Shown: piece by piece, positions 1-9,135 of the stretch
How positions within the stretch are numbered: position 1 is the stretch's first letter
Layout of the letters: every line of letters begins with the position of its first letter
NCBI RefSeq assembly: GCF_001591805.1
Contig: NZ_BCVP01000005.1
Coordinates: 1 to 64,000 of the forward strand
Direction: 5' to 3'
Origin: Neobacillus novalis NBRC 102450
Lineage (GTDB): Bacteria > Bacillota > Bacilli > Bacillales > Cytobacillaceae
Length of the DNA stretch: 64,000 bases
Translations under genes and position numbers: made by a program
The notes under the pieces: generated by a model
What the model was told of the DNA's origin: nothing
The model's input: the letters and a program-made list of their open reading frames with translations, nothing else
Database searches by the model: none

Positions 1-116
1 TTAATTAGTTTTAACTTATAGAATTTTTTATCGAAATTTATAAAAAATTGGTTATACTTACATTGAAGGTAAAGAAGTATAAAAAAATATCCCTCATGAA
101 CAAAGGAGAACTAAAA

Positions 117-692
117 ATGAGAAAACTCGTTCTATTTCTGCACGCATCGCTTGACGGTTTTGTAGAAGGGCCGAATGGTGAAATGGACATTGGCTGGGTT
201 TCCTACGATGCTGATTTGGAGAAACACGCGAAAGAAATTCTGAGTACTGCCGACACTGTCATTTGGGGAAGGGGGACTTATCAGATGATGCACAGTTACT
301 GGACATCTGTGCCTTCGAACCCATCAGCTTCGCAGTATGAACAGAATCATGCCGAGTGGATCGTGAAGACAGCCAAAATCGTTTTTTCCACGACGCTGGA
401 GAAAGTCGAATGGAATAATTCCAGACTGGTGAAAGAAGATGTCGAGGAAGAGATCAATAACCTCAAACAGCAGCCAGGCAAGGATATGGTCATCCTCGGC
501 AGTCCTAGGTTAGCACACTACCTTATGCAGCTTGATTTAATAGATGAGTATAAAATTACGGTTTCTCCCGTCCTGATCGGCAGCGGGTTGCCGTTATTCC
601 AAGGTCACAAGGAGAAGATCAATCTTAAACTTATCGAAAACAAGACATTTGATTCTGGAGCCATAGCCCTCGTTTACCAGACGGTGAGATGA
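117..692 (+). CDS. RibD C-terminal / dihydrofolate-reductase-fold protein
   Basis: A 191-residue protein of the family of stand-alone RibD C-terminal reductase domains, which bind NAD(P)H; the substrate of this member is unknown. It opens with the strand MRKLVLFLHASLDGF, has the GRGTY motif near residue 51, and a late block around GSPRLAHYLMQ followed by the IGSGLPLF loop typical of the family. The start is the ATG at 117, eight bases after AAAGGAG at 102-108; in-frame codons further upstream lack a ribosome site. The next gene follows after 44 bases on the same strand. Family assignment is firm, function is not. Confidence 0.85.
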   Translation: MRKLVLFLHASLDGFVEGPNGEMDIGWVSYDADLEKHAKEILSTADTVIWGRGTYQMMHSYWTSVPSNPSASQYEQNHAEWIVKTAKIVFSTTLEKVEWNNSRLVKEDVEEEINNLKQQPGKDMVILGSPRLAHYLMQLDLIDEYKITVSPVLIGSGLPLFQGHKEKINLKLIENKTFDSGAIALVYQTVR

Positions 693-736
693 CCTTGTCT
701 AGTGTGAAGAAATTTTATACTAACGGAGGGTATGAA

Positions 737-1129
737 ATGAAGATTTTGTTTGATGAAACATACACTTCAAAAGACGGAAAGCTTACAAGCAGGAATATTT
801 GGTATGGATATGCTGATATATCTGTTGATGGTCACCATGGAAAAACCATTAAGCTTAATGAAGATTTTATGGATCAATTATGCGAATTAATAAAAAATGA
901 CTTATCTAAGAATGCAGCAAATGCGCCTACTCAAACTAACTGGTATTTCTATGGAAGTGCTGTAACTAAGGACGCTATTGGAGACAATATCCGTCCGACA
1001 ATTATGGTTCGTGAGAGATCTGACGAGTTTATAACTAATTTTAATATCAGTGACCATGATTTTGCTGTAAATATTGATGCTATTCTGTTGTTTAAGACGG
1101 ATTTTGAAAAACGTTTAGCGAGTCATTGA
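737..1129 (+). CDS. conserved hypothetical protein, 130 aa
   Basis: A soluble 130-residue protein that I do not recognise. There is no signal peptide or membrane segment. It is rich in charged and aromatic residues, with a GYADISVDGHHGKTIKL stretch near residues 22-38. The ATG at 737 is preceded by GGAGGG at 725-730 with a six-base spacer, so the longer in-frame reading from 689 is unlikely. It follows the RibD-like gene by 44 bases and may be co-transcribed. No function is claimed. Confidence 0.75.
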   Translation: MKILFDETYTSKDGKLTSRNIWYGYADISVDGHHGKTIKLNEDFMDQLCELIKNDLSKNAANAPTQTNWYFYGSAVTKDAIGDNIRPTIMVRERSDEFITNFNISDHDFAVNIDAILLFKTDFEKRLASH

Positions 1130-1269
1130 TGAGTAATATAAGTATAAGCATATTCAAACTATTTGAGGGGATGATTCCATAATGAATTCATTCTCCTTTT
1201 TCATGTGGTGGGAGTCTTTTTGTGTGAGGAAAAGGCCATTTAATAATACAGTTTGTGAATAATTACACT

Positions 1270-1345
1270 TAAATTAGACTCCCTATAGTTGAATAAGAAA
1301 AGTGAAGCTTATTCAACTCCCGATTATTGAATATGGATTCTTCAA
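1270..1345 (+). repeat. solitary degenerate copy of the cassette-boundary repeat
   Basis: Resembles the left core of the array sites (TTAGACTCCCTATAGTTGAA followed by TAAGAAAA) and contains a perfect 10-bp stem, GTTGAATAAG at 1288-1297 against CTTATTCAAC at 1308-1317. It lies just 3' of the minus-strand gene ending at 1363, the same placement as in the array, but it is in chromosomal DNA outside the transposon. Confidence 0.5.
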
Positions 1346-1362
1346 AAATTCTTATACTCTAT

Positions 1363-1764
1363 CTACCTTTTTTTTGAATTTAAGTCTTCATTTACTTTAT
1401 AAACAATACTGCCAAATGTAAACTTAACAGGGTATAGAGCAACGATTACAGCAATAATTTGACTAAGTGTTTTAATCCATCCTTGAAGATGTAATACATC
1501 ATTGATTAAATAATTAGCTAGTTGAATAAGTGCAAATACAACAATTACAGATATAATAAATGAAAATACAACGGAAATCGATTGAGATCGGGAAAGTTTT
1601 TTTATCTTTTTTAAGTTCTTGATACTACCATCGCTAATTGAAAAACAAAGATACGTAACCGGAAGCCATAACACGTAGATATCTAAATAGCCTAATCGAA
1701 TCCATGAAGCAGCCAACCCTATAAGCAATACCCATCCGATTATGTTGAATACTTTTTTATTCAC
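1363..1764 (-). CDS. small integral membrane protein, 133 aa
   Basis: A hydrophobic 133-residue protein with about four membrane segments: roughly residues 7-24, 27-44, 61-85 and 95-112. A basic loop (KNLKKIKKLSRSQ) lies between the second and third. No known family is recognised. The gene is alone on the minus strand and a copy of the cassette-type repeat lies just beyond its stop codon, so it may be a captured unit like those in the array. The reading frame is intact. Confidence 0.7.
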   Translation of the reverse strand: MNKKVFNIIGWVLLIGLAASWIRLGYLDIYVLWLPVTYLCFSISDGSIKNLKKIKKLSRSQSISVVFSFIISVIVVFALIQLANYLINDVLHLQGWIKTLSQIIAVIVALYPVKFTFGSIVYKVNEDLNSKKR

Positions 1765-2021
1765 TTAATCACCATCCTATATATTTTTAAGATAATAAAA
1801 TTTCAACTACAGACTGTTTAAGGGCCAATTTATTCAATTAAATGGCCTTGATTGTTCAACACAAGTTAAACAACACTCTTCAACAAACCTGATTCGTCAG
1901 CTTAAGTATAATCCTTCACACTCTCTTCTGTACCGCTCATAAAACCTTTTAAAAAAAGTTATGAATCTTGTTCCCCCTCGCTTTTGCATTTGAAATAGTG
2001 GAGTACATAATTCGCAAAAAA
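1765..2021. other. intergenic stretch with one compact repeat half-site
   Basis: No gene is seen. At 1879-1920 there is TTCAACAAACCTGATTCGTC followed by AGCTTAAGTATAATCCTTCAC, closely similar to the compact sites of the 25.8-56 kb array. Confidence 0.4.
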
Positions 2022-2046
2022 AACTGCCGATAAACTTCTCGGCAGA
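2020..2046 (-). terminator. rho-independent terminator
   Basis: On the minus strand CTGCCGA and TCGGCAG pair around a short loop and are followed by a run of eight T. No intact gene ends just before it. A short open stretch with stop at 2079 (ends FRLECDYKCD) may be the 3' remnant of a lost gene. Confidence 0.6.
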
Positions 2047-2328
2047 ACAAAATGTCCGTTACAATATTTTCCTTAATTTCAGTCACACTTATAGTCACAC
2101 TCTAAACGAAAGTCACACTTTTTTAAACCAAATCGGGAAGAAAGGGATTGATTAAGCTCAATTAAAAAATGGCTTAAACCGCTGATTTGACAAGTTTTCA
2201 TAGTATTTTCAAAGGCTTTTAAAACAACCCTTACAAAAAATCATAAGGTGAAACGTTCTCCATGTAGCTTTAAAATAAAGTTTGATCAAAAACACGTCAC
2301 AAATCCACATCTTACTGTAACTTAATAG

Positions 2329-2372
2329 AACCCGTTTTGAAAAAAAGATTGATCAAAACGGATTCTTTCTTT
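2329..2372 (-). terminator. hairpin, probable terminator of the ATPase gene
   Basis: GAACCCGTTTTG at the left pairs with CAAAACGGATTC at the right. It lies about 150 bases 3' of the minus-strand ATPase gene. The T-tract is weak, so the role is probable only. Confidence 0.45.
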
Positions 2373-2523
2373 GTGAAGCATTGCACAATTTTTATAAAAA
2401 AGTTTGATAATTTTCTAGGTATTATCTTCAACAATTGCACCCGATTGCCGAATATTTAGGATATGTCTTTCACTAATTACCTTAACTATTTGATTATCAA
2501 GATAATCAATATTTATGTCGTAA

Positions 2524-4155
2524 TCAGAGGTGTTCAGGGGGCTCAATCTGAATAGAATTCAAATGTTTCATTCGGTTTATGACAGATAATACTTCATTAA
2601 TTCTGGGTAATTCAAGCCATCTTTCGAAACCGGGAAAAAAGGAAGAAAATACAATATCCACTCCTTCTCTCTCCATATCTTCGAGAGCTTTTTTGATCTT
2701 TTCATGAAGAAAGATGACGCGATCCTGATTACTTATAGCGATTTTTCGAATTAAAAAGGCAATAGCCGCAAGCTGGGCGTGTGATGTAATATTGTAAAGC
2801 CCTCTGATATCAATTTGTTCATCACCTATCACCATGTATCCCATGGTTGAAACCATCAGCTTTTCTGTACCACTCCCCTGTGGATAGCTCGAAAAGTGAT
2901 TGGTGGTTATTTTTCTTTCTATCTCCCATTTTGTAAGGGGGATACGTTCACGTGGTTTGTCGTGTTCACATAAATTTTTTGCTTCCTCGGTTACGTTTTT
3001 TGGCACAAAATTGTCCATCAGGATGATTTGATCGGCAACGGATAAAAATTCACCGCTACCTCCAATAACAAGAACGGAAGATACGTGGGCAGCCTCATAA
3101 AGCTCCCTGACGCGTTCCGTAAAAGGTGTAATGGGTTCATGCTTGATTAATGAACGCATTTTGATGTCTTGAATCATAAAGTTGGTTGCACTTCTGTCTT
3201 CATCAATAAGAAGAAGCTTACACCCGAAGTTGATTGCCTCCATTATATTTGCGGCTTGAGATGTGGAACCGGAGGCGTAGTCAGTCGAAAACTGTTCAGC
3301 CGAACTATTGGGTATCCATTTTATGAAAGGCGTAATATTGATATTTTTTATGGAACGGCCTTCCTCTGCAGATATTTCCATTGCACTTTGATCTGAAATC
3401 ACAAATTCTCGTCCGTCTCCTATGATGTGATTGTAAATCCCCGAATTTAGTGCATCCAGCAATGTGCTTTTACCCGAATAACCACCGCCGGTGATGACCG
3501 TCACACCATGTTTTATCCCCATTCCTCGCAAACCACAAATTTCAACTTCAACATCTTCCGGGGATGTAAAAGGCAAGGCACCCTCCAGTGGCCCGCGTTT
3601 GTCTTTATTTCTTGGCAAAATGCTGCCATTCGCAATAAACGCAGAATAACCATTGGATTTTAGCCATCTGCGAATCCTATTTTGTTTTTTTACCAATTCA
3701 AAGGCAGCATTTAATTTGATGAGATCAAACTTGGCATTAAACTCCTCCACTTCTTTTGGAACCATTTTGCAAAGCATGCGCATAGCTTTATTATTATTCT
3801 TGAATGGAAGTTGAACTGTAATCATTAAGCATAAATACCATTTTTCCGAGATGACTTCGACATAGGATGCATTACGTTGCAACAACACATTGGTTGGACG
3901 AAAACAATAAAAAGCACCATTTTCTTTATCAGAACGTGACCGGTTATAAATCAATTCATTTAATGCCTCAATATGATCACCCCATTCTCTTAATGCAAAA
4001 TCTGAGAGAACAACTTGATCCATATTTTCATCTAAGCCGAGACGTTCAAAAGGTATTTTTATGGTAATACATGGTTTATCCAGTGTGAGTCTATGTGTCG
4101 GTTCAATGTAATAGGCAACATCATTATTCCAATAGATTGGGTCTTCATAAATCAT
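2524..4155 (-). CDS. ABC-class ATPase domain protein (COG3044-like)
   Basis: A 543-residue cytoplasmic P-loop protein of the predicted ABC-class ATPase family (PF09818 type), a widespread family of unknown biological role. Visible motifs are a Walker A GGGYSGKST near residue 224, the signature-like ASGSTSQAA near 297, and the Walker B LLLIDEDRSATNFM near 317. There are no membrane segments, so it is not a transporter. A hairpin-rich leader with a short upstream reading frame precedes it, which suggests control by attenuation. It is intact and monocistronic. Confidence 0.8.
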   Translation of the reverse strand: MIYEDPIYWNNDVAYYIEPTHRLTLDKPCITIKIPFERLGLDENMDQVVLSDFALREWGDHIEALNELIYNRSRSDKENGAFYCFRPTNVLLQRNASYVEVISEKWYLCLMITVQLPFKNNNKAMRMLCKMVPKEVEEFNAKFDLIKLNAAFELVKKQNRIRRWLKSNGYSAFIANGSILPRNKDKRGPLEGALPFTSPEDVEVEICGLRGMGIKHGVTVITGGGYSGKSTLLDALNSGIYNHIIGDGREFVISDQSAMEISAEEGRSIKNINITPFIKWIPNSSAEQFSTDYASGSTSQAANIMEAINFGCKLLLIDEDRSATNFMIQDIKMRSLIKHEPITPFTERVRELYEAAHVSSVLVIGGSGEFLSVADQIILMDNFVPKNVTEEAKNLCEHDKPRERIPLTKWEIERKITTNHFSSYPQGSGTEKLMVSTMGYMVIGDEQIDIRGLYNITSHAQLAAIAFLIRKIAISNQDRVIFLHEKIKKALEDMEREGVDIVFSSFFPGFERWLELPRINEVLSVINRMKHLNSIQIEPPEHL

Positions 4156-4159
4156 ACTG

Positions 4160-4440
4160 TAAGATGACTGTCCGGATTGTAATGAGCGAAAATATTGAGC
4201 GAGTCTTTTAATAAAGCATCATCCTTTCATATTTGGAAAGCGGGGAATAACGGAAAACAAAAAAATAACAGCCACTCCGTAAGTGGCTGTCATAGACCGG
4301 CAAGAAAGCTTAAACGTTCCTTCTGCCATATAAAAAGCCCTGAGAGTGAATCATACCCTCAGAGCCTAATGTATTCGTAAAAAAATAACTAAAAAGCAAT
4401 ATGAGGATATGACGTATATTTTTTTGTTTTCATTATCCTC
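4160..4440 (-). promoter_or_regulatory. hairpin-rich 5' leader of the ATPase gene (putative attenuator)
   Basis: Read on the minus strand the leader holds, in order, a short peptide gene, a hairpin TCTGAGGG/CCTCAGAG region ending in TTTTTATA (4335-4372), a second hairpin GGCAGAAGG/CTTTCTTGCC (4297-4326), and a strong terminator with GACAGCCACT/AGTGGCTGT followed by TATTTTTTTG (4262-4295). Tandem terminator-like hairpins ahead of a gene suggest conditional read-through. The ligand or signal is unknown. Confidence 0.5.
4389..4433 (-). CDS. putative 14-aa leader peptide
   Basis: Reads MKTKKYTSYPHIAF then TAG, with a good ribosome site (GAGGTGAGGATA) directly ahead of the ATG at 4433. It sits just before the leader hairpins of the ABC-class ATPase gene. 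Ribosome-mediated attenuation leaders have this layout; it could also be chance. Confidence 0.4.
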   Translation of the reverse strand: MKTKKYTSYPHIAF

Positions 4441-4577
4441 ACCTCATTACGATTTATTTTTACTGCAACACAATCTTAACATTAATTTAACCATTTGAAA
4501 AGAGGCTGTGCATGTCACTTTTCGCACGGGGAACCATTTCCCTAAACAACTGAGGCGGCTTTATCCCCTAGAAAACT

Positions 4578-5180
4578 CTATAAACCACACTTTAATTGTG
4601 CACCACAATTGGTACAGGTATTACACCCGCCGATTTCTTTTACATTTCCTTTGCGGCAGACTGGACAAGTGTTCCCTACCTCTGAGCCAATTGTTACATC
4701 TGTTGAACGAAGATCACTGATAGTGTCAACAAGAACGACATGCTGCTTTGGTTTTTCATCAAACATCGATAATTGTTCATTGGTATTTTCTTCAGCTTTA
4801 AGTGTTAAAACCTGAGAATCCCTTGAGCCGTCCACATAAACTGTTCCGCCTTTGGCACCTCCGCGGTATAAGCGCTCGTAAACTTTTTCTACCTGTTCTA
4901 CGCTATACCCTTTCGGCGCATTTACGGTTTTACTGATTGAGCTATCAATCCAACGCTGAATCACACATTGTACGTCTGCATGTGCTTCTGGGGCTAGCTC
5001 CATAGCTGCTACGAACCAGTTCGGAAGATTGTTTGCATCAGCTTCTGGGTGCTGATCCAAGTACTCTTGTACGATATCTGCTTTTACTTCTATAAATTTA
5101 CCTAGACGACCGCTGCGGAAATACGAGAATGAGAAATAAGGTTCTAATCCGGTCGATACGCCAACCATTGTTCCAGTACT
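4578..5180 (-). CDS. nrdJ: nrdJ exon 4 (C-terminal part of B12-dependent ribonucleotide reductase)
   Basis: Last 200 residues of NrdJ. It starts at AGT in the motif APTG-STGTM, after intron 3, and ends with a four-cysteine zinc-ribbon tail (CPVC...CTNCGAQLKC) typical of the C-terminus of class II reductases of this type, where the tail cysteines help re-reduce the active site. The frame joins exon 3 in phase 0. An ATG/GTG near the exon start makes it look like a separate gene, but it has no ribosome site of its own. Confidence 0.9.
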   Translation of the reverse strand, partial: STGTMVGVSTGLEPYFSFSYFRSGRLGKFIEVKADIVQEYLDQHPEADANNLPNWFVAAMELAPEAHADVQCVIQRWIDSSISKTVNAPKGYSVEQVEKVYERLYRGGAKGGTVYVDGSRDSQVLTLKAEENTNEQLSMFDEKPKQHVVLVDTISDLRSTDVTIGSEVGNTCPVCRKGNVKEIGGCNTCTNCGAQLKCGL

Positions 5181-5476
5181 CACGTTTGTTACTCTCTATA
5201 AAGATTATATAGAGGGCGGGATTATTAGTACCCGCTCCATACGTCGCCATATGGGTCAGACTATATCACCAACCATTAAAAATGGTTGCTCAGCGTTTAG
5301 TCGTTGAGGGGTCAGCCACGACTTCCCTGCGGATTGTCTGGTAGGAATTTCACCTACACTCTTACATTTTTACCTATTTACAGTTGGCAAGACTAGGTAG
5401 TAAGAGATACGCCAGGGTTTCCCGCATACAGCTAAGTTTACGCAGCGCTCTTACGAACACTGGGGGCAATATGTTT
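5181..5476 (-). other. group I intron 3 of nrdJ (296 nt, no ORF)
   Basis: The exon breaks after T (ACGGGT) and the intron ends in G (...AACGTG), as in group I introns. On the minus strand it contains CTCAACGACTA and GATATAGTCTGACC, matching conserved core strings of IA-type group I introns. Removing it restores the substrate-binding motif APTGSTGTM in phase 0. Confidence 0.88.
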
Positions 5477-5992
5477 ACCCGTCGGAGCAACAGTTAGCAA
5501 ATGTGAATTTCTTATTCCGTTATCTAAAATTGATTGACGGACATCTTCAGGCATTTTTTTCATAAAGCCTGTATCGATGAAAGCTTGTCGTAACCGATTT
5601 GTATCATTTTGTGAATTACCAGTTAAGAATGGGAAACTTCCCTTCTCTTTGGCTAATTCTATTGATGTCCGATAAGCTGTTGTAGCAATTGTTTCAAATA
5701 CTTCATCAACAAGTTTGTTCCCTTCAGGTGAACCATACTCGGTTTCGCAATAGATAAGTAAATCGTGTAAGCCCATTACACCTAGACCGACACGGCGTTC
5801 ACCATGTGCTTGCTTTTTATTTTCATCCAGGAAGTAAGGGGTAGCGTTGATGACATTGTCCTGCATCCGGACGCCGACCGCTACTGTTTTCCTTAACTTT
5901 TCAAAATCAACTGTTTTCGTTTCCTTGTCTGCCATTTCTGCAAGGTTAACAGCTGCAAGGTTACAGACTGAAAATGGTGCGAGAGGTTGCTC
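5477..5992 (-). CDS. nrdJ: nrdJ exon 3
   Basis: 172 residues between introns 2 and 3. It begins with the Glu of the active-site NPCGE motif (GAG CAA CCT), includes the second redox cysteine in FSVCNLAAVNLA and the HGERRVGLGVMGLHDLL block of class II reductases, and ends at APTG. Unspliced reading would add a short wrong tail and stop at 5438. All joins are in phase 0. Confidence 0.9.
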
Positions 5993-7196
5993 CCATTTTG
6001 TTATCCTATTGGTTTTTTATCCAATAGATCTTACAGTTCAATTCCTGTAAGTTCAGCATACCTTTTCATTACACACATTTTGCATAAACTTAATTAATTC
6101 TTTTCTTCCTTGATCCTCACCAAAAACTGCCTTGGATATGACTCTCATATCTTTCACATCAAACAGTTTTTCGATGTCTTTCAATAAAGGCTTAATAGTG
6201 GTTTTAATCCTATTTAAGGGAGTCGCAAGAACAATTTCTCTGTGATCATTTGACCATTGAATTATATATTCTTTAATATCATCATGAATTTCTTTTCTTT
6301 TTCCCACATAAATATCAGTGGCTCTTTTTATCGCGTCTTTTCCAGCACATGATTGACTACAAAATTTTTGAGGGGATGTTTCAATTACAATAAATTTCTT
6401 TTTGCACTCTAAACAAAATCTGGTTTGCCTTCTCTTTTTTAATTTTCCTTTTTGAGCTAAACCAGAATTTCTTAATCCCTCCAGCATTCTTTGTTTTGCA
6501 GTACCATCACTTGCCCATAGCTTTTTTGTATGCTCACCTATTTTTCTTTTCGAATCATTATTATGCTTTAGATTATAATGGCCATTAAGTTCACCATAAG
6601 CAGCTTTATTTATAGTAGTATTACTTGAAGTTATCCATTCATTAATTGTTGATGTTAAAGAAAATGGTAACTCTTTATAAAGCTTTAATAATTCTTCATA
6701 AGAAATAAGTTCACATTTGATATTAAATTTTTCTTCAATGGTATTTAAAGAATTCCTTGCATTATTTTTTGCTTCCTTGTTTCTAGATTTTATTTCCACT
6801 ATCTTTTGTAGCCTATTATCTTTGTCGTAAAGAAAAAAATCCGGCTTATACATTTTATAACCTAAATCAAATACCTTTTCTTCGTATCTCCAATGAATCG
6901 AAAAATAATCAAGATATTTAGCATATGCGTATTCGTAAGAACTTCTTAAATAATGTCCTTTATAAAAACCCGCATACCCTCTATTCACTTTAATCACCTT
7001 AATCCTATCAATTCATTATTTGATTATGGTTTTTGTGTGTAATGTTGCGGCCTCGTGGATGGATTATATTCTGCTTTGCAGGTTCACCATCTATGCGTTG
7101 CCCCTGACTAGACTTTTGCATCTAGCCTTCGGTTCGGATTCCCAATCTCAGGGTTCCCGCTTCATTCCGCAATTTTTAACGTGAGGCAAGCTATTC
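5993..7196 (-). other. group I-type intron 2 of nrdJ (1204 nt) encoding a homing endonuclease
   Basis: It splits the active-site motif NPCG-E. The 5' exon ends in T (TGTGGT), the intron ends in G, and excision gives GGT GAG CAA in phase 0. It differs in sequence from introns 1 and 3 and carries an endonuclease gene on the same strand near its 3' end. The group I class is inferred from splice-site bases and the endonuclease; subgroup not assigned. Confidence 0.8.
6053..6988 (-). CDS. intron-encoded homing endonuclease, PD-(D/E)XK type
   Basis: A 311-residue endonuclease that would cut intronless nrdJ alleles and so spread intron 2. The N-terminal domain has EYAYAKYLDYF, then KPDFFLYD and IVEIKSRN, the spaced PD...EXK catalytic residues (near 50-70). 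A C-terminal part carries CLECKK...KFCSQSC, a zinc finger common in DNA-binding halves of such enzymes, and a helix-rich end. A GTG at 6988 after AAGGTG is the best start; GTG at 6997 is possible. It lies wholly inside the intron and its stop is 60 bases from the 3' splice site. Confidence 0.82.
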   Translation of the reverse strand: MNRGYAGFYKGHYLRSSYEYAYAKYLDYFSIHWRYEEKVFDLGYKMYKPDFFLYDKDNRLQKIVEIKSRNKEAKNNARNSLNTIEEKFNIKCELISYEELLKLYKELPFSLTSTINEWITSSNTTINKAAYGELNGHYNLKHNNDSKRKIGEHTKKLWASDGTAKQRMLEGLRNSGLAQKGKLKKRRQTRFCLECKKKFIVIETSPQKFCSQSCAGKDAIKRATDIYVGKRKEIHDDIKEYIIQWSNDHREIVLATPLNRIKTTIKPLLKDIEKLFDVKDMRVISKAVFGEDQGRKELIKFMQNVCNEKVC

Positions 7197-7847
7197 ACCA
7201 CACGGATTTGTAGCAACGACTTGCTGTCCATATGCTTTAGCATTTGTCATGTCGTTTGCGTTATCAATGAAAAATATTCCCGGTTCTGCGGAGTAGGTAG
7301 CGCAAATATTAATTAAATTCCATAACTCTTTGGCTTTGATTTTTTTGTAAACGCGCACCTTGTGACCGAGTTTTTCCCACTCACGGACGTCCCCAATTTG
7401 ATGCCATTCTTCATTGTATATTTTCATTTCCTCTTCGTTGTAGTGTTCAACATAAGGAAAACGCAGCTCATATTCACCGTCTTTTTCAACAGCTTCCATA
7501 AACTCTTTCGTTAAACAAACGGAAATGTTTGCTCCAGTTAGGAATTCAGAATTATGAACAGTATAGTTACCACCGGTCGCTAATTTTTCTTCTGCTTCTG
7601 CAATGATCTTTTCATCAAATCCACCATAACCTGGAATGTTTTTGTAATTCGCAATTCCCTGGTACATTGCCGTTTCCTGTAATGTTAGAGGAGTGAATTT
7701 AAGTTTATCTTTTGCATGTTTTTTAATCGTTTCATCGTTTGTATTTTCAATTAAGAATCGTAGAATTCTCGGATTTTGCATTTTAGAAATAATAAATTCA
7801 ATAATATCTGGATGCCAATCCGTCAACATGATCATTTGCGCTCCACG
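7197..7847 (-). CDS. nrdJ: nrdJ exon 2
   Basis: 217 residues between introns 1 and 2. It starts at CGT of GGSR-RGAQMIML and ends in ATNPCG, where the cysteine is expected to carry the thiyl radical that starts ribonucleotide reduction. Unspliced reading stops six bases later at 7191. Exon joins are in phase 0. Confidence 0.9.
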
Positions 7848-8193
7848 CTTTTTTGTTACTACTCAAAATTGAGCGGCTAGGTCATTTCTGCCTAGCTCTC
7901 ATGCTTTCACATGAGATCAGAACTATATCATCAAAGATTAAATCTTTGTCTCGTGCCCTGAAATTCCGTTACCAGAATAACAGTTTACTCTTTCCATAGT
8001 GGTTTACCGTAGGAAATTTTAATAGTCGTTGAACGTTCATCTCCGTTTCCAGAGAAACTTCGCTGCTGATTGCCCAATCCTTATCATTTTCAAACCTTCA
8101 CGCTCACCGTTGCCAGTCACGTTGTGGTTGATAAGGCTCTAAGGGTGTTCCAGCAATTCACGAGATTTTAATCCCGCCGTTTGGAGCTAGTTA
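7848..8193 (-). other. group I intron 1 of nrdJ (346 nt, no ORF)
   Basis: The 5' exon ends in T (TCCCGT), the intron ends in G (...AAAAAAG) and the 3' exon starts CGTGGAGCGC, restoring GGSRRGAQ. The minus strand contains GTTCAACGACTA and GATGATATAGTTC, core strings shared with intron 3, so the two are related. Confidence 0.88.
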
Positions 8194-8982
8194 ACGGGAT
8201 CCACCCTGCTCAACCAAATGCGTCAATTTTGCAATATCATCCAGCCATGAAACCGATCCAGATGATTTTCCATTTACGCCTCTTGCTAAGGTGTTTCTAG
8301 GTCTCAAAGTCGATCCATTCGTGCCGACACCGCCGCCGCGGCTCATGATCTCCATTACCTGCTTACGGTGGTCAGAGATGCCTTCACGTGAGTCCGGAAC
8401 GAACGGCATCACGTAACAATTAAAAAATGTCACATCCGTATTTGCCCCTGCACCATACAGGACGCGACCCGCTGGAATAAAGTTCATCGTAACAAGCTCT
8501 TGATAGAACTTTTCAAACCACTCTTTTCGCTTCTCTTCGGTTTCTTCCACCATCGCTAAGCCTGTGGCATTCCGCTTCGCAATTTGCTCGTAGAAAAGCT
8601 CTAACGGCTTTTCAATGATATCCAGTGACCGCCAAATAAGTCCTGTACTCGTTTCCTCGGGGTCATCGAGTACACCCCTGAATTCCTCATCCACCAAAAC
8701 CTTTGCTTTTTTCCTCTCCCAATCAATTTCCATAATGGTACCAAGGCCGCGGGCTGGAAATTTTGGATCCTCTTTAATGGTTAAAACAACAAAGTCGCCA
8801 TTCGTGAGGGTAATTTTTGCTGTGTCTTTAAAGGTGTAACGGTCTAACATGACCAAACGTGAAACACCCTTGTGAGTTATTTTCATATCTGGGGTTACCG
8901 GGTGCACTTGAGGGAAAAGGCGGATATCCTCATTCAACCTTTCAAAATCAATATTCATTTTTTGTCTAAAAACTACAGACAT
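8194..8982 (-). CDS. nrdJ: nrdJ exon 1: adenosylcobalamin-dependent ribonucleoside reductase, N-terminal part
   Basis: Class II ribonucleotide reductase, which makes deoxyribonucleotides using adenosylcobalamin to generate the radical, so it works with or without oxygen. The full coding sequence is join of 8982-8194, 7847-7197, 5992-5477 and 5180-4578 on the minus strand, giving 852 residues, normal for the family. Exon 1 has the first redox cysteine in FFNCYVMPFV and the SRGGGVGTNGS block. The start is the ATG at 8982 after GAAGGAG; the ATG/GTG at 9015 lies ahead of this site. Two NrdR-type boxes lie upstream. The function requires splicing of three introns. Confidence 0.93.
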
Positions 8983-9092
8983 GAGAACAACTCCTTCGAT
9001 TAATTTCTCTACCATGTTTTAGATTCTAGTAAGTTATGCCTTATCTTGTTGTCTTAATATCCATTAGGTTAACATAGAGAAAGACCCTAAAT

Positions 9093-9103
9093 CAATATAT
9101 AGT
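9093..9103. promoter_or_regulatory. NrdR box (left)
   Basis: CAATATATAGT is the exact reverse complement of the box at 9125-9135. Centres are 32 bp apart, about three helical turns, as known for NrdR box pairs ahead of ribonucleotide reductase genes. Confidence 0.75.
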
Positions 9104-9124
9104 ACCGAAAATATTTTCGACACC

Positions 9125-9135
9125 ACTATATATTG
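9125..9135. promoter_or_regulatory. NrdR box (right)
   Basis: ACTATATATTG within ACACCACTATATATTGTAT, close to the known NrdR consensus. With its partner it probably represses nrdJ when deoxynucleotides are plentiful. It is about 140 bases upstream of the nrdJ start. Confidence 0.75.

Noticed and set aside
2079..2235. Short open stretch ending KCDFRLECDYKCD considered as an integrase end
   Set aside because: No start codon and no recognisable catalytic motif; kept only as a possible remnant.
4578..9015. Four separate genes in the nrdJ region
   Set aside because: Fragments join in phase 0 into one normal-length reductase with all motifs restored when group I-type introns are removed; the inner fragments have no ribosome sites.
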